64,000 bases of DNA. It comes from Endozoicomonas gorgoniicola (lineage in GTDB: Bacteria; Pseudomonadota; Gammaproteobacteria; Pseudomonadales; Endozoicomonadaceae). The DNA lies in contig NZ_JAPFCC010000001.1 in the NCBI RefSeq assembly GCF_025562715.2, positions 1,940,501-2,004,500 on the forward strand. The letters are read 5' to 3'. The notes under the pieces were generated by a model, which was given only the letters and a program-made list of their open reading frames with translations, did no database searches and was not told the origin of the DNA. Shown piece by piece: positions 9,797 through 18,238 of this stretch. Every line of letters begins with the position of its first letter. Position 1 is the stretch's first letter. Made by a program: the position numbers and the translations under genes.

Positions 9797-9886
9797 ATGC
9801 CAAAGCTCCCTAAACTAATGTCTGGTATGCAAGATCACACAAATAATTTTCATTTCCAGAACATGCCTGATCGTGACAAAAATGAA
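9797..9886 (+). pseudogene. Small HTH protein, first 30 codons, split by ISL3
   Basis: The ATG at 9797 follows a GAGGA ribosome binding site by 6 bases. Thirty codons (MPKLPKLMSGMQ...) run to the ISL3 insertion at 9886/9887. The TSD AAAATGAA is part of codons 28-30. The gene continues at 11225 in the same frame. With the IS removed the product is 75 residues. Confidence 0.7.
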
Positions 9887-11216
9887 GGTTCTTCCCTGTT
9901 TTAAGTGGGTAGTTTTCAACGATGTACGCCAGTGGGGTACAAGTCCAAGCCTCCAAGATGAAAGTAGATCGCTGTCTTATATCTTTCACGGTTTCGAAAG
10001 CCACAAGCCCGATTCTTCAAACTCTGAATCTTGCTGTTCACTCCCTCTGCTCGACCGTTATTAGCCTCAAGGACAATAGCGTTGATGATACCCCACAAGT
10101 GCTCTTTGACCGTTCTGGCAACTTCTTTTATGGGCTCAAGCCGACATCTCTGCGCCCAGCATAGCCACCTCTTCCAGGCCTTGATTGCCCAAGCTCTGGA
10201 CTTGTAATTCCATAAGCTCATTGCCATTTGCCGGATGGCCCAGGCGCGAGCTGTTTTAAGTGTCGAGTTTCTCAGTGGTTCGAAGTTATCCCACTGCTCT
10301 TCAGACATGTTTTCAGGGTTAGTCAGCCAGTCGTAGCGAGTCCCCTTAAGCAGCTCTACACCTTGGTTTACAAGGGCTTTGTTCTCTTCTATCCGAACCT
10401 TGTTGACAGCTTTACCCAGAGACTGAGCAACGTGAAACTTATCAAATGCAATCTTCTGATCTGCGTCTGGAACATTCTCACTGACTGACTTGATGTAAGC
10501 CTTGGACATGTCCATCGTCACGCATTCGATCCCCTCTTTATGGTCATAGGGCAGTGTGTCAAAGTACTCGTTGAGACTGTCACTTTTACGGTCATCAGAA
10601 ACGTGAATAACAACGCCTTGGTCGTGGTCAGTGACCACTGTGACGTATTCATGATGCTTTTGAAATGAGGTTTCATCAACAGCGATTCGTTTTGGTGGCT
10701 TAGCATCACGACGAGCCAGTCCTCTCTTCACTGCACGCTGCTGAATACCGTCTATGGCATTCCAACCAAGCTTCATTTGTCGTGCAACTGCCTTCGTAGT
10801 TGCCTCCTTTAGCCAGTCAATAACAAGGGCTTCAAACAGAGCTGTATATCGAGAGTCAGATTCAGCCCAGGGCACATTGATGGCTAACACCTTATGCTCA
10901 GGGCACTGGGTCCGTGGAACCCTGGCAACTAGAATAGTCTGAAACTGACAGGTATCCAGATGACGCCACTTCTGAGTGATGTGGTCGTAGCCAGAGCAGG
11001 GCTTATCGCAAACACTGCATTTGCAGGCCTTTTTACCATTGTGTTCAATGAATACCCGAACCTGTTGATCCTGTAATGACAATTCAACTTCAGAAACGAA
11101 CCAAGGAGACTCAATACCCAGTATTTGAGAATAGAGTTGCTTATCACGCATCGGTGCATCCTTGCATTGAGTGCTTCAGAATATAATAAATCACCCACTC
11201 AAATTGAGGAAGAGCC
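9887..11216 (-). mobile_element. ISL3-family element (1330 bp)
   Basis: Inverted repeats start GGTTCTTCC at 9887 and GGCTCTTCC on the opposite strand from 11216, with matching continuing into TGAGTGGGTGATTT / TAAGTGGGTAGTTT. The 8-bp duplication AAAATGAA (9879-9886 and 11217-11224) is perfect, as expected for ISL3. Confidence 0.94.
9916..11151 (-). CDS. ISL3-family transposase
   Basis: A 411-residue DDE transposase. The N-terminal zinc-binding region has CKCSVCDKPCSGYDH. The DNA-binding helix-turn-helix lies around DWLKEATTKAVARQMKLGWN. The catalytic blocks are KRIAVDETSFQKHHEYVTVV, ECVTMDMSKAYIKSVSE with AFDKFHVAQSLGKAVNKVR, and the C-terminal glutamate region LEANNGRAEGVNSKIQSLKN. Length and motif order match the family and no lesion is seen. 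It differs from the other ISL3 protein at 48544-49746. Confidence 0.94.
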   Translation of the reverse strand: MRDKQLYSQILGIESPWFVSEVELSLQDQQVRVFIEHNGKKACKCSVCDKPCSGYDHITQKWRHLDTCQFQTILVARVPRTQCPEHKVLAINVPWAESDSRYTALFEALVIDWLKEATTKAVARQMKLGWNAIDGIQQRAVKRGLARRDAKPPKRIAVDETSFQKHHEYVTVVTDHDQGVVIHVSDDRKSDSLNEYFDTLPYDHKEGIECVTMDMSKAYIKSVSENVPDADQKIAFDKFHVAQSLGKAVNKVRIEENKALVNQGVELLKGTRYDWLTNPENMSEEQWDNFEPLRNSTLKTARAWAIRQMAMSLWNYKSRAWAIKAWKRWLCWAQRCRLEPIKEVARTVKEHLWGIINAIVLEANNGRAEGVNSKIQSLKNRACGFRNRERYKTAIYFHLGGLDLYPTGVHR

Positions 11217-11224
11217 AAAATGAA

Positions 11225-11362
11225 TATCTTCAGTACTTGTACGACGTTGGCTACAGCGTTCGAGATATTTCATTGCATGTAGTTCTATCCGAATCCGTTG
11301 TTCGCTCTAGGATCAACGCTCATCGTGGCAGAGGCCCGAGTGATCCAGCTCCTTGCACATAA
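11225..11362 (+). pseudogene. Small HTH protein, C-terminal part
   Basis: Continues the gene begun at 9797 as YLQYLYDVGYSVRDISLHVV then LSESVVRSRINAHRGRG, ending TAA at 11360-11362. The region DVGYSVRDISLHVVLSESVV has the spacing of a helix-turn-helix, as in small homeodomain-like or resolvase-type HTH proteins. It could be a stand-alone regulator or the remnant of an IS DNA-binding subunit; I cannot decide which. Confidence 0.65.
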
Positions 11363-11373
11363 AAAGGATCATC

Positions 11374-11401
11374 CAGCCGACTGCCGAAGGCAGGTCGGCT
11401 G
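11374..11401. repeat. Strong 12-bp hairpin downstream of the HTH gene
   Basis: CAGCCGACTGCC at 11374-11385 pairs with GGCAGGTCGGCTG at 11389-11401, with one bulged base and a 3-base loop. There is no T-run after it on either strand, so it is not a canonical terminator. It may be a REP-like element or an mRNA-stabilising hairpin. Confidence 0.6.
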
Positions 11402-11500
11402 ATAACCGGGGTTATACGCCTGAACCAGAAAAGACCTCTATAATGTAAATTCATAATTGGAATATAAAACATAGTTACTTGAGAGACAGAGAGAACTGAA

Positions 11501-12127
11501 ATGTCATTTATAAAAAGAATAAAATTTGCAAATATCTTTCGCAGAAAAGAAGAAGAAGTGTTTTATTCTCAAGTAGCTAAAGAGCTTTCAACGGAAATTC
11601 TTCAAGAAGCTCTTTGGGTAAAAGCTTTAGAAAAAGCTCATGGTGATTCAACTAGGCAAATATCTGAGTATATAAAGTTAAGAGTTCAAAGCTTAAAAGA
11701 CCAAAAAGACATCCAAGCTGAATTGGCTGGAAATAAAAGAGGACAAACATCTGAAATCAACGTTGAAGCAGAATTTATCAAGGCACCAATTGCAAAAAAT
11801 TATAAATCAAAAAAATTACTTAAAGCTGCTGAAAGCAATGATTATAACAGTGTGCTTTCGGCTTTAAATGATATTACAGCTTCCGAGCAGAGAAGCCTTG
11901 TAAATAAAAGCAATGGTGCTGAAAATACAGCGATACATATAGCTGCACGATATGGTAACGTGAAAATAATTAGTCTTCTTGTTAAGAACAATGTTGGAAT
12001 TAACTTTATAAACTGCTTAGGTTTAACTCCTTTGGATATTGCGAAAAATAAAAAACATTTAGATGCAGTAAGGCTTATAACTGAAGCAGGAGGAAAATCT
12101 AATCCTAACTGTCAGCATAGGTATTAA
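11501..12127 (+). CDS. Ankyrin-repeat protein
   Basis: 208 residues. The N-terminal ~90 residues are charged and helical (FRRKEEEVFYSQVAKELSTE). Residues ~105-204 carry ankyrin-type repeats, clearest in NTAIHIAARYGNVKIISLLV and GLTPLDIAKNKKHLDAVRLI. Ankyrin repeats mediate protein-protein contacts, and in host-associated bacteria such proteins are often effectors; that role is only a possibility here. There is no signal peptide or membrane segment. A purine-rich AGAGAG sits about 10 bases before the ATG. Its AT-rich composition suggests acquisition, and it lies between two group II intron relics. Confidence 0.85.
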   Translation: MSFIKRIKFANIFRRKEEEVFYSQVAKELSTEILQEALWVKALEKAHGDSTRQISEYIKLRVQSLKDQKDIQAELAGNKRGQTSEINVEAEFIKAPIAKNYKSKKLLKAAESNDYNSVLSALNDITASEQRSLVNKSNGAENTAIHIAARYGNVKIISLLVKNNVGINFINCLGLTPLDIAKNKKHLDAVRLITEAGGKSNPNCQHRY

Positions 12128-12175
12128 AAGATTTTATTCTAAGATTACTAATCTGAAAGTTCATACCAAGCGTAT

Positions 12176-12410
12176 AAGCCGGGTAGCCGGAGGTCTTTAA
12201 CCTCCAGCACCCACATCACACCGGCGTGCGGGTCCGCACCGGGCGATTCACCGAGAATGCTGAAACCTGATCCACAAGTCTTTCAGCGGAAAAAGCCCGA
12301 GTTTACATCGATAACTTTGCCTCAGTGGCTTTCACCACTTTGCTTTTTACGGGGTTGATCCTCAGTTTTAGCCTGCGCTCAAGGTAGCGGGTGATGCTTT
12401 CCATCACTCG
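12176..12410 (-). pseudogene. Third group II intron relic, internally deleted
   Basis: Bases 12181-12300 are nearly the same as 8622-8740, the intron 3' end of the relic at 8620-9355. After about 12310 the sequence jumps to an RT stretch matching 9160-9240, which on the minus strand encodes ERVMESITRYLERRLKLR. So this is the same intron type with about 400 bases missing between the RT palm and the 3' end. It lies in the same orientation as the 8620 copy. Confidence 0.8.
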
Positions 12411-12845
12411 CTCCACAGAAAGCTGACCAATCTGCCGGTAACGTTTATCGACTTCATACTGATGGCTCTTGGATTTGTTGCCAGAATTGTTGTCAAACAG
12501 TTCGGAGCCCTTTCCAACAGCTCCCTTTTCCAGATACGGTATTTTGCATTGTGAGGTGATAAAAGCGCGCTGGAATACCCAGTCCTTCTTGTTATGGATC
12601 AGAACTTACACCCCTGTCTGATTTTTGGGTACCCTTTCATCAGGCAAAGGTTGAACTGTGATGTCTTTGAGGGTAACTGCTATTCCGGGGGATTGAAGGT
12701 ACTGCCTGATGGTGTCGGTCATCATAGCACTGTCCGTGTGTTTCTTATTTTTTGGGAAAGCGTTCACTCTGTGGGTCTTGATGTTCCGGTAGCGGACATG
12801 GTGACTCTGGTACGGCTTTGACGCTGTGAGGTTATTAGATTAATG
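12411..12845. other. Region with no supportable gene
   Basis: Short open frames exist on both strands but none has a convincing start or recognisable family. On the minus strand a broken stretch reads KKDWVFQRAFITSQCKIPYL and could be a decayed gene end. I see no RNA gene. Confidence 0.4.
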
Positions 12846-12861
12846 CTGTATATTCATACAG
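12846..12861. promoter_or_regulatory. LexA (SOS) box upstream of hsdR
   Basis: CTGTATATTCATACAG is a perfect CTGT-N8-ACAG palindrome with the A/T-rich core of the gammaproteobacterial LexA operator; flanking bases (TG before, TC after) also fit. It lies 136 bases before the ATG at 12982 and 196 before the one at 13042, in an AT-rich stretch that could hold the hsdR promoter. LexA repression of the RM operon is an inference. The site could also be left over from a lost SOS gene. Confidence 0.6.
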
Positions 12862-13041
12862 TCAATGATTTTTTCTGTATTTTTACTTCTACTGATAGGT
12901 ACGGGTTCTGGGTAGAATGGTTTGTTACAACTTTTTACACCAAGCTACCGGGAACCATGCTTCGCCTGTCGTGAAACGACCATGGCTAAATCTCCGGGCG
13001 GTAGCGTACCTGACTTTCATAAAAATCAAACAGGGAACGAT

Positions 13042-16000
13042 ATGCCATTCACCGAAGACACACGAGTAAAAATACCCGCTATTTTGCACCTGATCCGATT
13101 GGGCTATGAATACCTCTCCCTTAAAGGTGCCAGTTGGGATATCGACACCAACATTTTCCCTGAAATCTTCAAAGAATCTATCGCCCGCATAAACCCGGAT
13201 ATGGATCAGGGCGATGTAACCCGCTTTCTGGAAGAGGTCAAACTAACCCTCGACTATGAAGATCTGGGCGAGGCTTTTTACGAAAAATTGCTGGAACGTT
13301 CAGGCAACAAGCTGATCGACTTCACAAACTTCGATAACAATAGCTTCCATGTCGTCACCGAGCTTACCTGCAAAAATGGCGACGATGAGTTCCGCCCGGA
13401 CATCACCCTGCTCATCAACGGAATGCCCCTGGTCTTTATCGAGGTCAAGAAACCTAATAACCGTGAGGGCATCCTGGCCGAACGAGACCGCATCAACGTT
13501 CGCTCGCAAAATAAAAAATTTCGCCGCTTTATGAACCTGACTCAGTTCATGATTTACTCCAACAATATGAAGTATGACGATGCGTCTCCGGAGCCAATAC
13601 AGGGCGCTTTCTACGCCAGCCCTTCTTACCATAAGCCAGTGTTCAACTATTTTCGGGAAGAGAAAGAGTTTGACCTGAACTACCTGCTTCGAAAGGTCAG
13701 TGATGAGACTGAGCTGGCTGTTCTTAAAGACAACAATCAGGAAGTCATTCGCAATAATCCAGATTTCATCAGCAACAAAGAGCCCGGCACACCCACCAAT
13801 CACATTTGTACTTCACTGCTTAGTCGGGACCGACTGAAGTTCATCCTGCAATACGCACTTGCCTATGTCCATGAACACGACGGTGTTCAGAAGCATATCA
13901 TGCGCTACCCACAAATGTTCGCCACCAAAGCGATTGAGCAAAAACTGGACGAAGGCAACAAGAAAGGCATCATCTGGCATACTCAGGGCAGCGGTAAAAC
14001 AGCACTGACCTATTACAACGTCAAGTTCCTGACCAACTATTATCAGCGCCAGAACATAGTCCCAAAATTCTACTTTATCGTAGACAGGCTCGACCTGCTG
14101 ACACAGGCAAAGCGTGAGTTCAACAAACGGAGACTGAAGGTTCACACCATCAACTCCCGGGATGAGTTCAGTAAAGATATCAAAGCCACCAAGGTCATCC
14201 ATAACGACAGCGGCAAGCCCGAAATCACCGTCGTCAATATTCAGAAGTTCAAGGATGACCCCAGCGTCGTACAAACCAAAGACTACAACGTCGATATCCA
14301 GCGAGTGTACTTTCTGGATGAAGTGCATCGCAGCTACAACCCGAACGGTAGCTTCCTCGCCAATCTGGATGAATCCGACCGGAACGCTATTAAAATCGGC
14401 CTGACCGGAACCCCGCTGCTGGGTTCAGATTACAATTCCAAGACATTGTTCGGTGGCTACATTCACAAGTACTACTACAACGCTTCCATTGCCGACGGTT
14501 ACACCCTGCGCCTGATTCGTGAAGAGATCGCCACGAATTACATCAACGCCATGCAGAAGGCCATAAAAGAAATCGAGGTACAGCAAGGCAACATCAACAA
14601 AAAAGAAGTCTACGCCCACCCCCGGTTTGTGGAGCCCATGCTTAATTACATCATTAATGATTTCGAGAAAAGCCGTGGGGCAATGAATGATTCCACCATA
14701 GGCGGCATGGTGATCTGCGACAGCTCAGAGCAGGCCAAAGAACTCTATAAGCAGTTCAATGCTGTCTATGCCGAAAAGCCCACATCAGCAGCCAATGATG
14801 AAGAAGCCGAACAGAAAAAAGTAGCGGAACCCAGAGCCAGCTATACAGCCAAAGTAAAAAATAACAACAAAGTAAAAACCGCCCGCCTGATCCTGCACGA
14901 CATTGGAACCAAAGATGAACGCAAAGAATGGGTTGAGGAATTCAAGGCAGGCAAAATTGACTTCCTGTTCGTTTACAACATGCTGCTCACCGGCTTCGAT
15001 GCCAAGCGCCTGAAAAAACTGTATCTGGGCAGGCAAATTCGCCAACACAACCTGCTACAGGCATTAACACGGGTCAACCGTACCTACAAAGACTTCCGCT
15101 ATGGCTATGTGGTGGATTTTGCGGATATCAGTGAAGAGTTCAAAGCCACCAACGAAGCCTACTTCAAAGAACTGCAATCCGAGCTGGGCGACGAAATGAC
15201 CCATTACTCCAACCTTTTCAAGTCTCAGGAAGAAATCAAACAGGAGATTGAGCACGTCAAGGATGTGCTGTTCAAATTCGATACCGAAAACCCAGAAACC
15301 TTCTCCCGGCAAATCAGTGAGATGCAAAGCCGGGAAGACGTGCTGGCACTGAAAAAAGCACTGGCCGACGCCAAAAGCCTGTACAACGTCATTCGCATGC
15401 AGGGCAACTACGAGATGTTGAGCTACCTGGATTTCCCGATGCTCAACAAGCTCTACCGAATGGCCACCGAGCGACTGGAACTGCTCAACCTCAAGGCCAA
15501 CATCGAAAAAGGCGACGACACCACCAACCTGCTCAATGTGGCGCTGGAAGAGGTGATTTTCGAGTTCGTCAAAATCGGTGAGGAAGAGCTCAAACTGGCG
15601 GATGAGCTGAAAGACACCTTGCGTAAAACCCGTGAAGCCTTGAACAGCAACTTCGACCAGCAAGACCCGAAATTCATCACCCTGAAGGAAGAGCTGGAAA
15701 GACTGTTCAAAAAGAAAAACCTTAACGAAGTGACTCAGGAGGAGATGAACAAGAACATCACCGCCCTGAACAAAATCCACGACCGGATCAAAGAGCTGAA
15801 CCGGGAGAACAACCTGCTGCGCCAGAAGTACAACGGCGACCGCAAGTACACCCGCATCCATAAGCGCCTTAATGAGCAAGCGACAGAAAACCCGGAGCTC
15901 TCAGCCACCGAGCGCAACATTTTTGAAGCCCTGATGGGGGTCAAACAGCAAGCCGATGACATCGTGCTGAACAACAGCGACCTGCTGGAAAACGACAGTT

Positions 16001-16146
16001 ACTTTCAGCGCACCATGCAGCCCCATGTTATCCGGCAGTTCAAAACTGAACACCATATCAAACTGAACCCTGACGCAGCACGACACATCAACCAGCTGAT
16101 CGTCAACGAATACCTGAATGAATACAACGGAGTCAGCGCGTGGTAG
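13042..16146 (+). CDS. hsdR: Type I restriction endonuclease subunit R
   Basis: HsdR is the ATP-driven translocase and nuclease of a type I complex. I chose the ATG at 13042 (MPFTEDTRVKIPAILHLIR, after CAGGGAAC), giving 1034 residues; in-frame ATG codons at 12982 and 12956 are alternatives. The nuclease motif is PDITLLINGMPLVFIEVKK (Asp ~121, EVK ~134-136). The motor shows Walker A TQGSGKTALTYYN near 316, motif II FLDEVHRSY near 426, motif III GLTGTPLLG, and motif VI QALTRVNRTYKDF near 672. The C-terminal ~250 residues are helical and charged, as expected for HsdM contact. It overlaps hsdM by 7 bases, so translation is probably coupled. No lesion. Confidence 0.95.
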   Translation: MPFTEDTRVKIPAILHLIRLGYEYLSLKGASWDIDTNIFPEIFKESIARINPDMDQGDVTRFLEEVKLTLDYEDLGEAFYEKLLERSGNKLIDFTNFDNNSFHVVTELTCKNGDDEFRPDITLLINGMPLVFIEVKKPNNREGILAERDRINVRSQNKKFRRFMNLTQFMIYSNNMKYDDASPEPIQGAFYASPSYHKPVFNYFREEKEFDLNYLLRKVSDETELAVLKDNNQEVIRNNPDFISNKEPGTPTNHICTSLLSRDRLKFILQYALAYVHEHDGVQKHIMRYPQMFATKAIEQKLDEGNKKGIIWHTQGSGKTALTYYNVKFLTNYYQRQNIVPKFYFIVDRLDLLTQAKREFNKRRLKVHTINSRDEFSKDIKATKVIHNDSGKPEITVVNIQKFKDDPSVVQTKDYNVDIQRVYFLDEVHRSYNPNGSFLANLDESDRNAIKIGLTGTPLLGSDYNSKTLFGGYIHKYYYNASIADGYTLRLIREEIATNYINAMQKAIKEIEVQQGNINKKEVYAHPRFVEPMLNYIINDFEKSRGAMNDSTIGGMVICDSSEQAKELYKQFNAVYAEKPTSAANDEEAEQKKVAEPRASYTAKVKNNNKVKTARLILHDIGTKDERKEWVEEFKAGKIDFLFVYNMLLTGFDAKRLKKLYLGRQIRQHNLLQALTRVNRTYKDFRYGYVVDFADISEEFKATNEAYFKELQSELGDEMTHYSNLFKSQEEIKQEIEHVKDVLFKFDTENPETFSRQISEMQSREDVLALKKALADAKSLYNVIRMQGNYEMLSYLDFPMLNKLYRMATERLELLNLKANIEKGDDTTNLLNVALEEVIFEFVKIGEEELKLADELKDTLRKTREALNSNFDQQDPKFITLKEELERLFKKKNLNEVTQEEMNKNITALNKIHDRIKELNRENNLLRQKYNGDRKYTRIHKRLNEQATENPELSATERNIFEALMGVKQQADDIVLNNSDLLENDSYFQRTMQPHVIRQFKTEHHIKLNPDAARHINQLIVNEYLNEYNGVSAW

Positions 16147-17237
16147 AACTCGCTTTTCAGCAACAAACCCAGGAACTGATTGATGGCCTTAAGAGCATCT
16201 GTGCCAGCTACGGCCTGGGCAATGACGGCAATGAATTCAAAATCATCACCCAGACCTTTCTGTACAAATTCCTGAACGACAAATTTGCCTATGAAGCCAA
16301 GCGCATAGACCCCACCCTTGCCCAGGCCGAAAAATGGGAAGAGCAGCTGGCCGCCCTGTCAGAAGACGAGCTGGAGATGCTGCAAATGCAGATGGACGGC
16401 GACACCGCCGAACTTAAACCCGCCCACTTTATCGCCCACCTGTTCAGCCAGCAGAACCAGCCCGAGTTCGCCAAACTGTTCGACGACACCCTGTTTGATA
16501 TCGCCATTACCAACAACGACGTATTTTCGGTAAAGACCGACGGCGGTGCCAAGTTGGAGCTGTTTGACCGGGTCAGCGAATTTATTGCCGACCCCAGCAA
16601 GCGGGATAACTTCTGCAAGGCCATTATCAACAAACTGGTTGAATTCAGCTTTGAGCGGATTTTCACCCAGAAGTACGATTTCTACGCCACCATCTTTGAA
16701 TACCTGATCAAAGACTACAACAGCAACAGCGGCGGCAAATACGCCGAATACTATACGCCCCATGCGGTCGCCCGGATTATGGCGTCGATCCTGGTACCCA
16801 AAGCACAGCAGGGCAAGGTGAAGAATGTCAGCGTTTACGACCCGTCCGCCGGTTCCGGCACCCTGTTGATGAACGTCGCTCACGCCATTGGTGAAAAACG
16901 CTGCTCTATTTTCACACAGGATATTTCCCAGAAGTCCTCAAACCTGTTGCGACTAAACCTGATCTTGAACAACCTGGTGCATTCCATTCCTAATGTGATT
17001 CAGGGTAATACCATGGAACACCCTTATCATAAGGACGGGAAAGAACTGCGGCAGTTTGATTACATAGTTTCTAATCCGCCGTTCAAAATGGACTTCAGTG
17101 ATTTCCGGGATAATCTAGATACCCAAGCAAACGCAAAACGCTTCTTTGCCGGTATTCCTAAAGAACCTGCCAAAGCCAAAGATAAAATGGCGATTTACCA
17201 GCTGTTTCTGCAGCATATCATTCACTCTCTGAAACCA
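16140..17237 (+). pseudogene. hsdM: Type I DNA methyltransferase subunit M, N-terminal 366 codons
   Basis: Starts at a GTG at 16140 inside the end of hsdR. The N-terminal helical domain (ELIDGLKSICASYGLGNDGN) is followed by YYTPHAVARIMASILV, the AdoMet motif VYDPSAGSGTLLMNVAHAIG (~233) and the catalytic motif NPPF in YIVSNPPFKMDFSDFR (~311), the hallmarks of an N6-adenine methylase. The gene is cut after LKP (codon 366) by a 1629-bp IS carrying a second copy of itself. The frame continues at 20514 as GGKAAVVVPTGF. The uninterrupted product would be 544 residues. The few codons after 17237 belong to the IS. Confidence 0.93.
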
Positions 17238-17363
17238 CAGCAATTCCCGCTGATCATTTAGCCCCTTGCAAGACTAAGCCGGCAGCATGAACAAAAAAAA
17301 TGCTTTCGCAGACTAAAGAGGCTAAAATGAAAAGTTCTTGTACCGGTCGTCGTTGAGTCAATT

Positions 17364-18238
17364 ATGACCACTGCTCTCCAGAAATACAGTAAGCACCTTT
17401 GTGTCAAAAACCTTATCCTTCAAGCTTGCAAATGCTTTGATACCATTCCGGACTACCGTCCTAACCACTGTTCCAATGGTATTCCTTTTTCTAATTTTGC
17501 AAAGTCTGCTTTTGCCATGATGCATCAGAAATATGATTCTCTTCTGTCGTTTGATACGGATCAGGCCGATCCTGTTATTCGCCATAATCTTGAAACCATG
17601 TATCACGTGAAAGACGGAAAAGTACCTTGTGATACCCATATGAGAGAGATTCTTGATCCAATAGCGCCAGAGGAGTTCCGCAAGCCATTCAAAAAACTCT
17701 TCTCTTTGGTTCAGCGAAATAAACTTCTCAAGGCGTTTGAGTTCAAGTGTGGAGATTTAAAAGACTGTTACCTGATGCCTGTTGATGGAACTGGCCTATT
17801 TTATTCTGGAGAATGCCGTTGCAATGAATGTTGTGTAAAGAACAAGGGGAAGCGCAACGAATCCTATTACCACAACTTAATGGGTGGATGTATAGTTCAC
17901 CCAGAGCAAAAAACAGTTATTCCCTTTGCACCGGAAGCTATCGTTCTTCAGGATGGTGCCACCAAAAATGATTGTGAAAAAAATGCAATAAAACGCTATT
18001 TGGCACACGTCAAACGAGAGCATCCTCATCTTAATTTAGCGATTCTCCTAGACGGCCTCTACGCTGATAACCCCACCATTGAGCTGATCAGGAGCTATGG
18101 CTGGCATTACATTATTGTTGCCAAAGACGGGAATCATAAATCGCTTATTGAGGCCATGAATGCGCTGTGCGATCAGGGTAACCTCAAATACCATGAGATA
18201 ACCAATAAAGAAAAAGGCACTAAACACTGGTTCCGCTA
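17364..18238 (+). pseudogene. Outer IS transposase, N-terminal part
   Basis: ATG at 17364 (MTTALQKYSKHLCVKNLILQ). Identical over its whole length to the start of the intact inner transposase read on the other strand. Cut after HWFRY by the inner copy, inside the target GTTCCGCTA. It carries the first two catalytic aspartates in DCYLMPVDGTGLFYSG and LNLAILLDGLYADNPTIEL. Confidence 0.93.

Noticed and set aside
11374..11401. Rho-independent terminator
   Set aside because: Strong stem but no T-run on either strand.
13300..15879. Long antisense frames under hsdR (167 to 271 codons)
   Set aside because: Low-complexity Val/Phe/Leu-rich translations that mirror hsdR codon use; no binding sites and no family.
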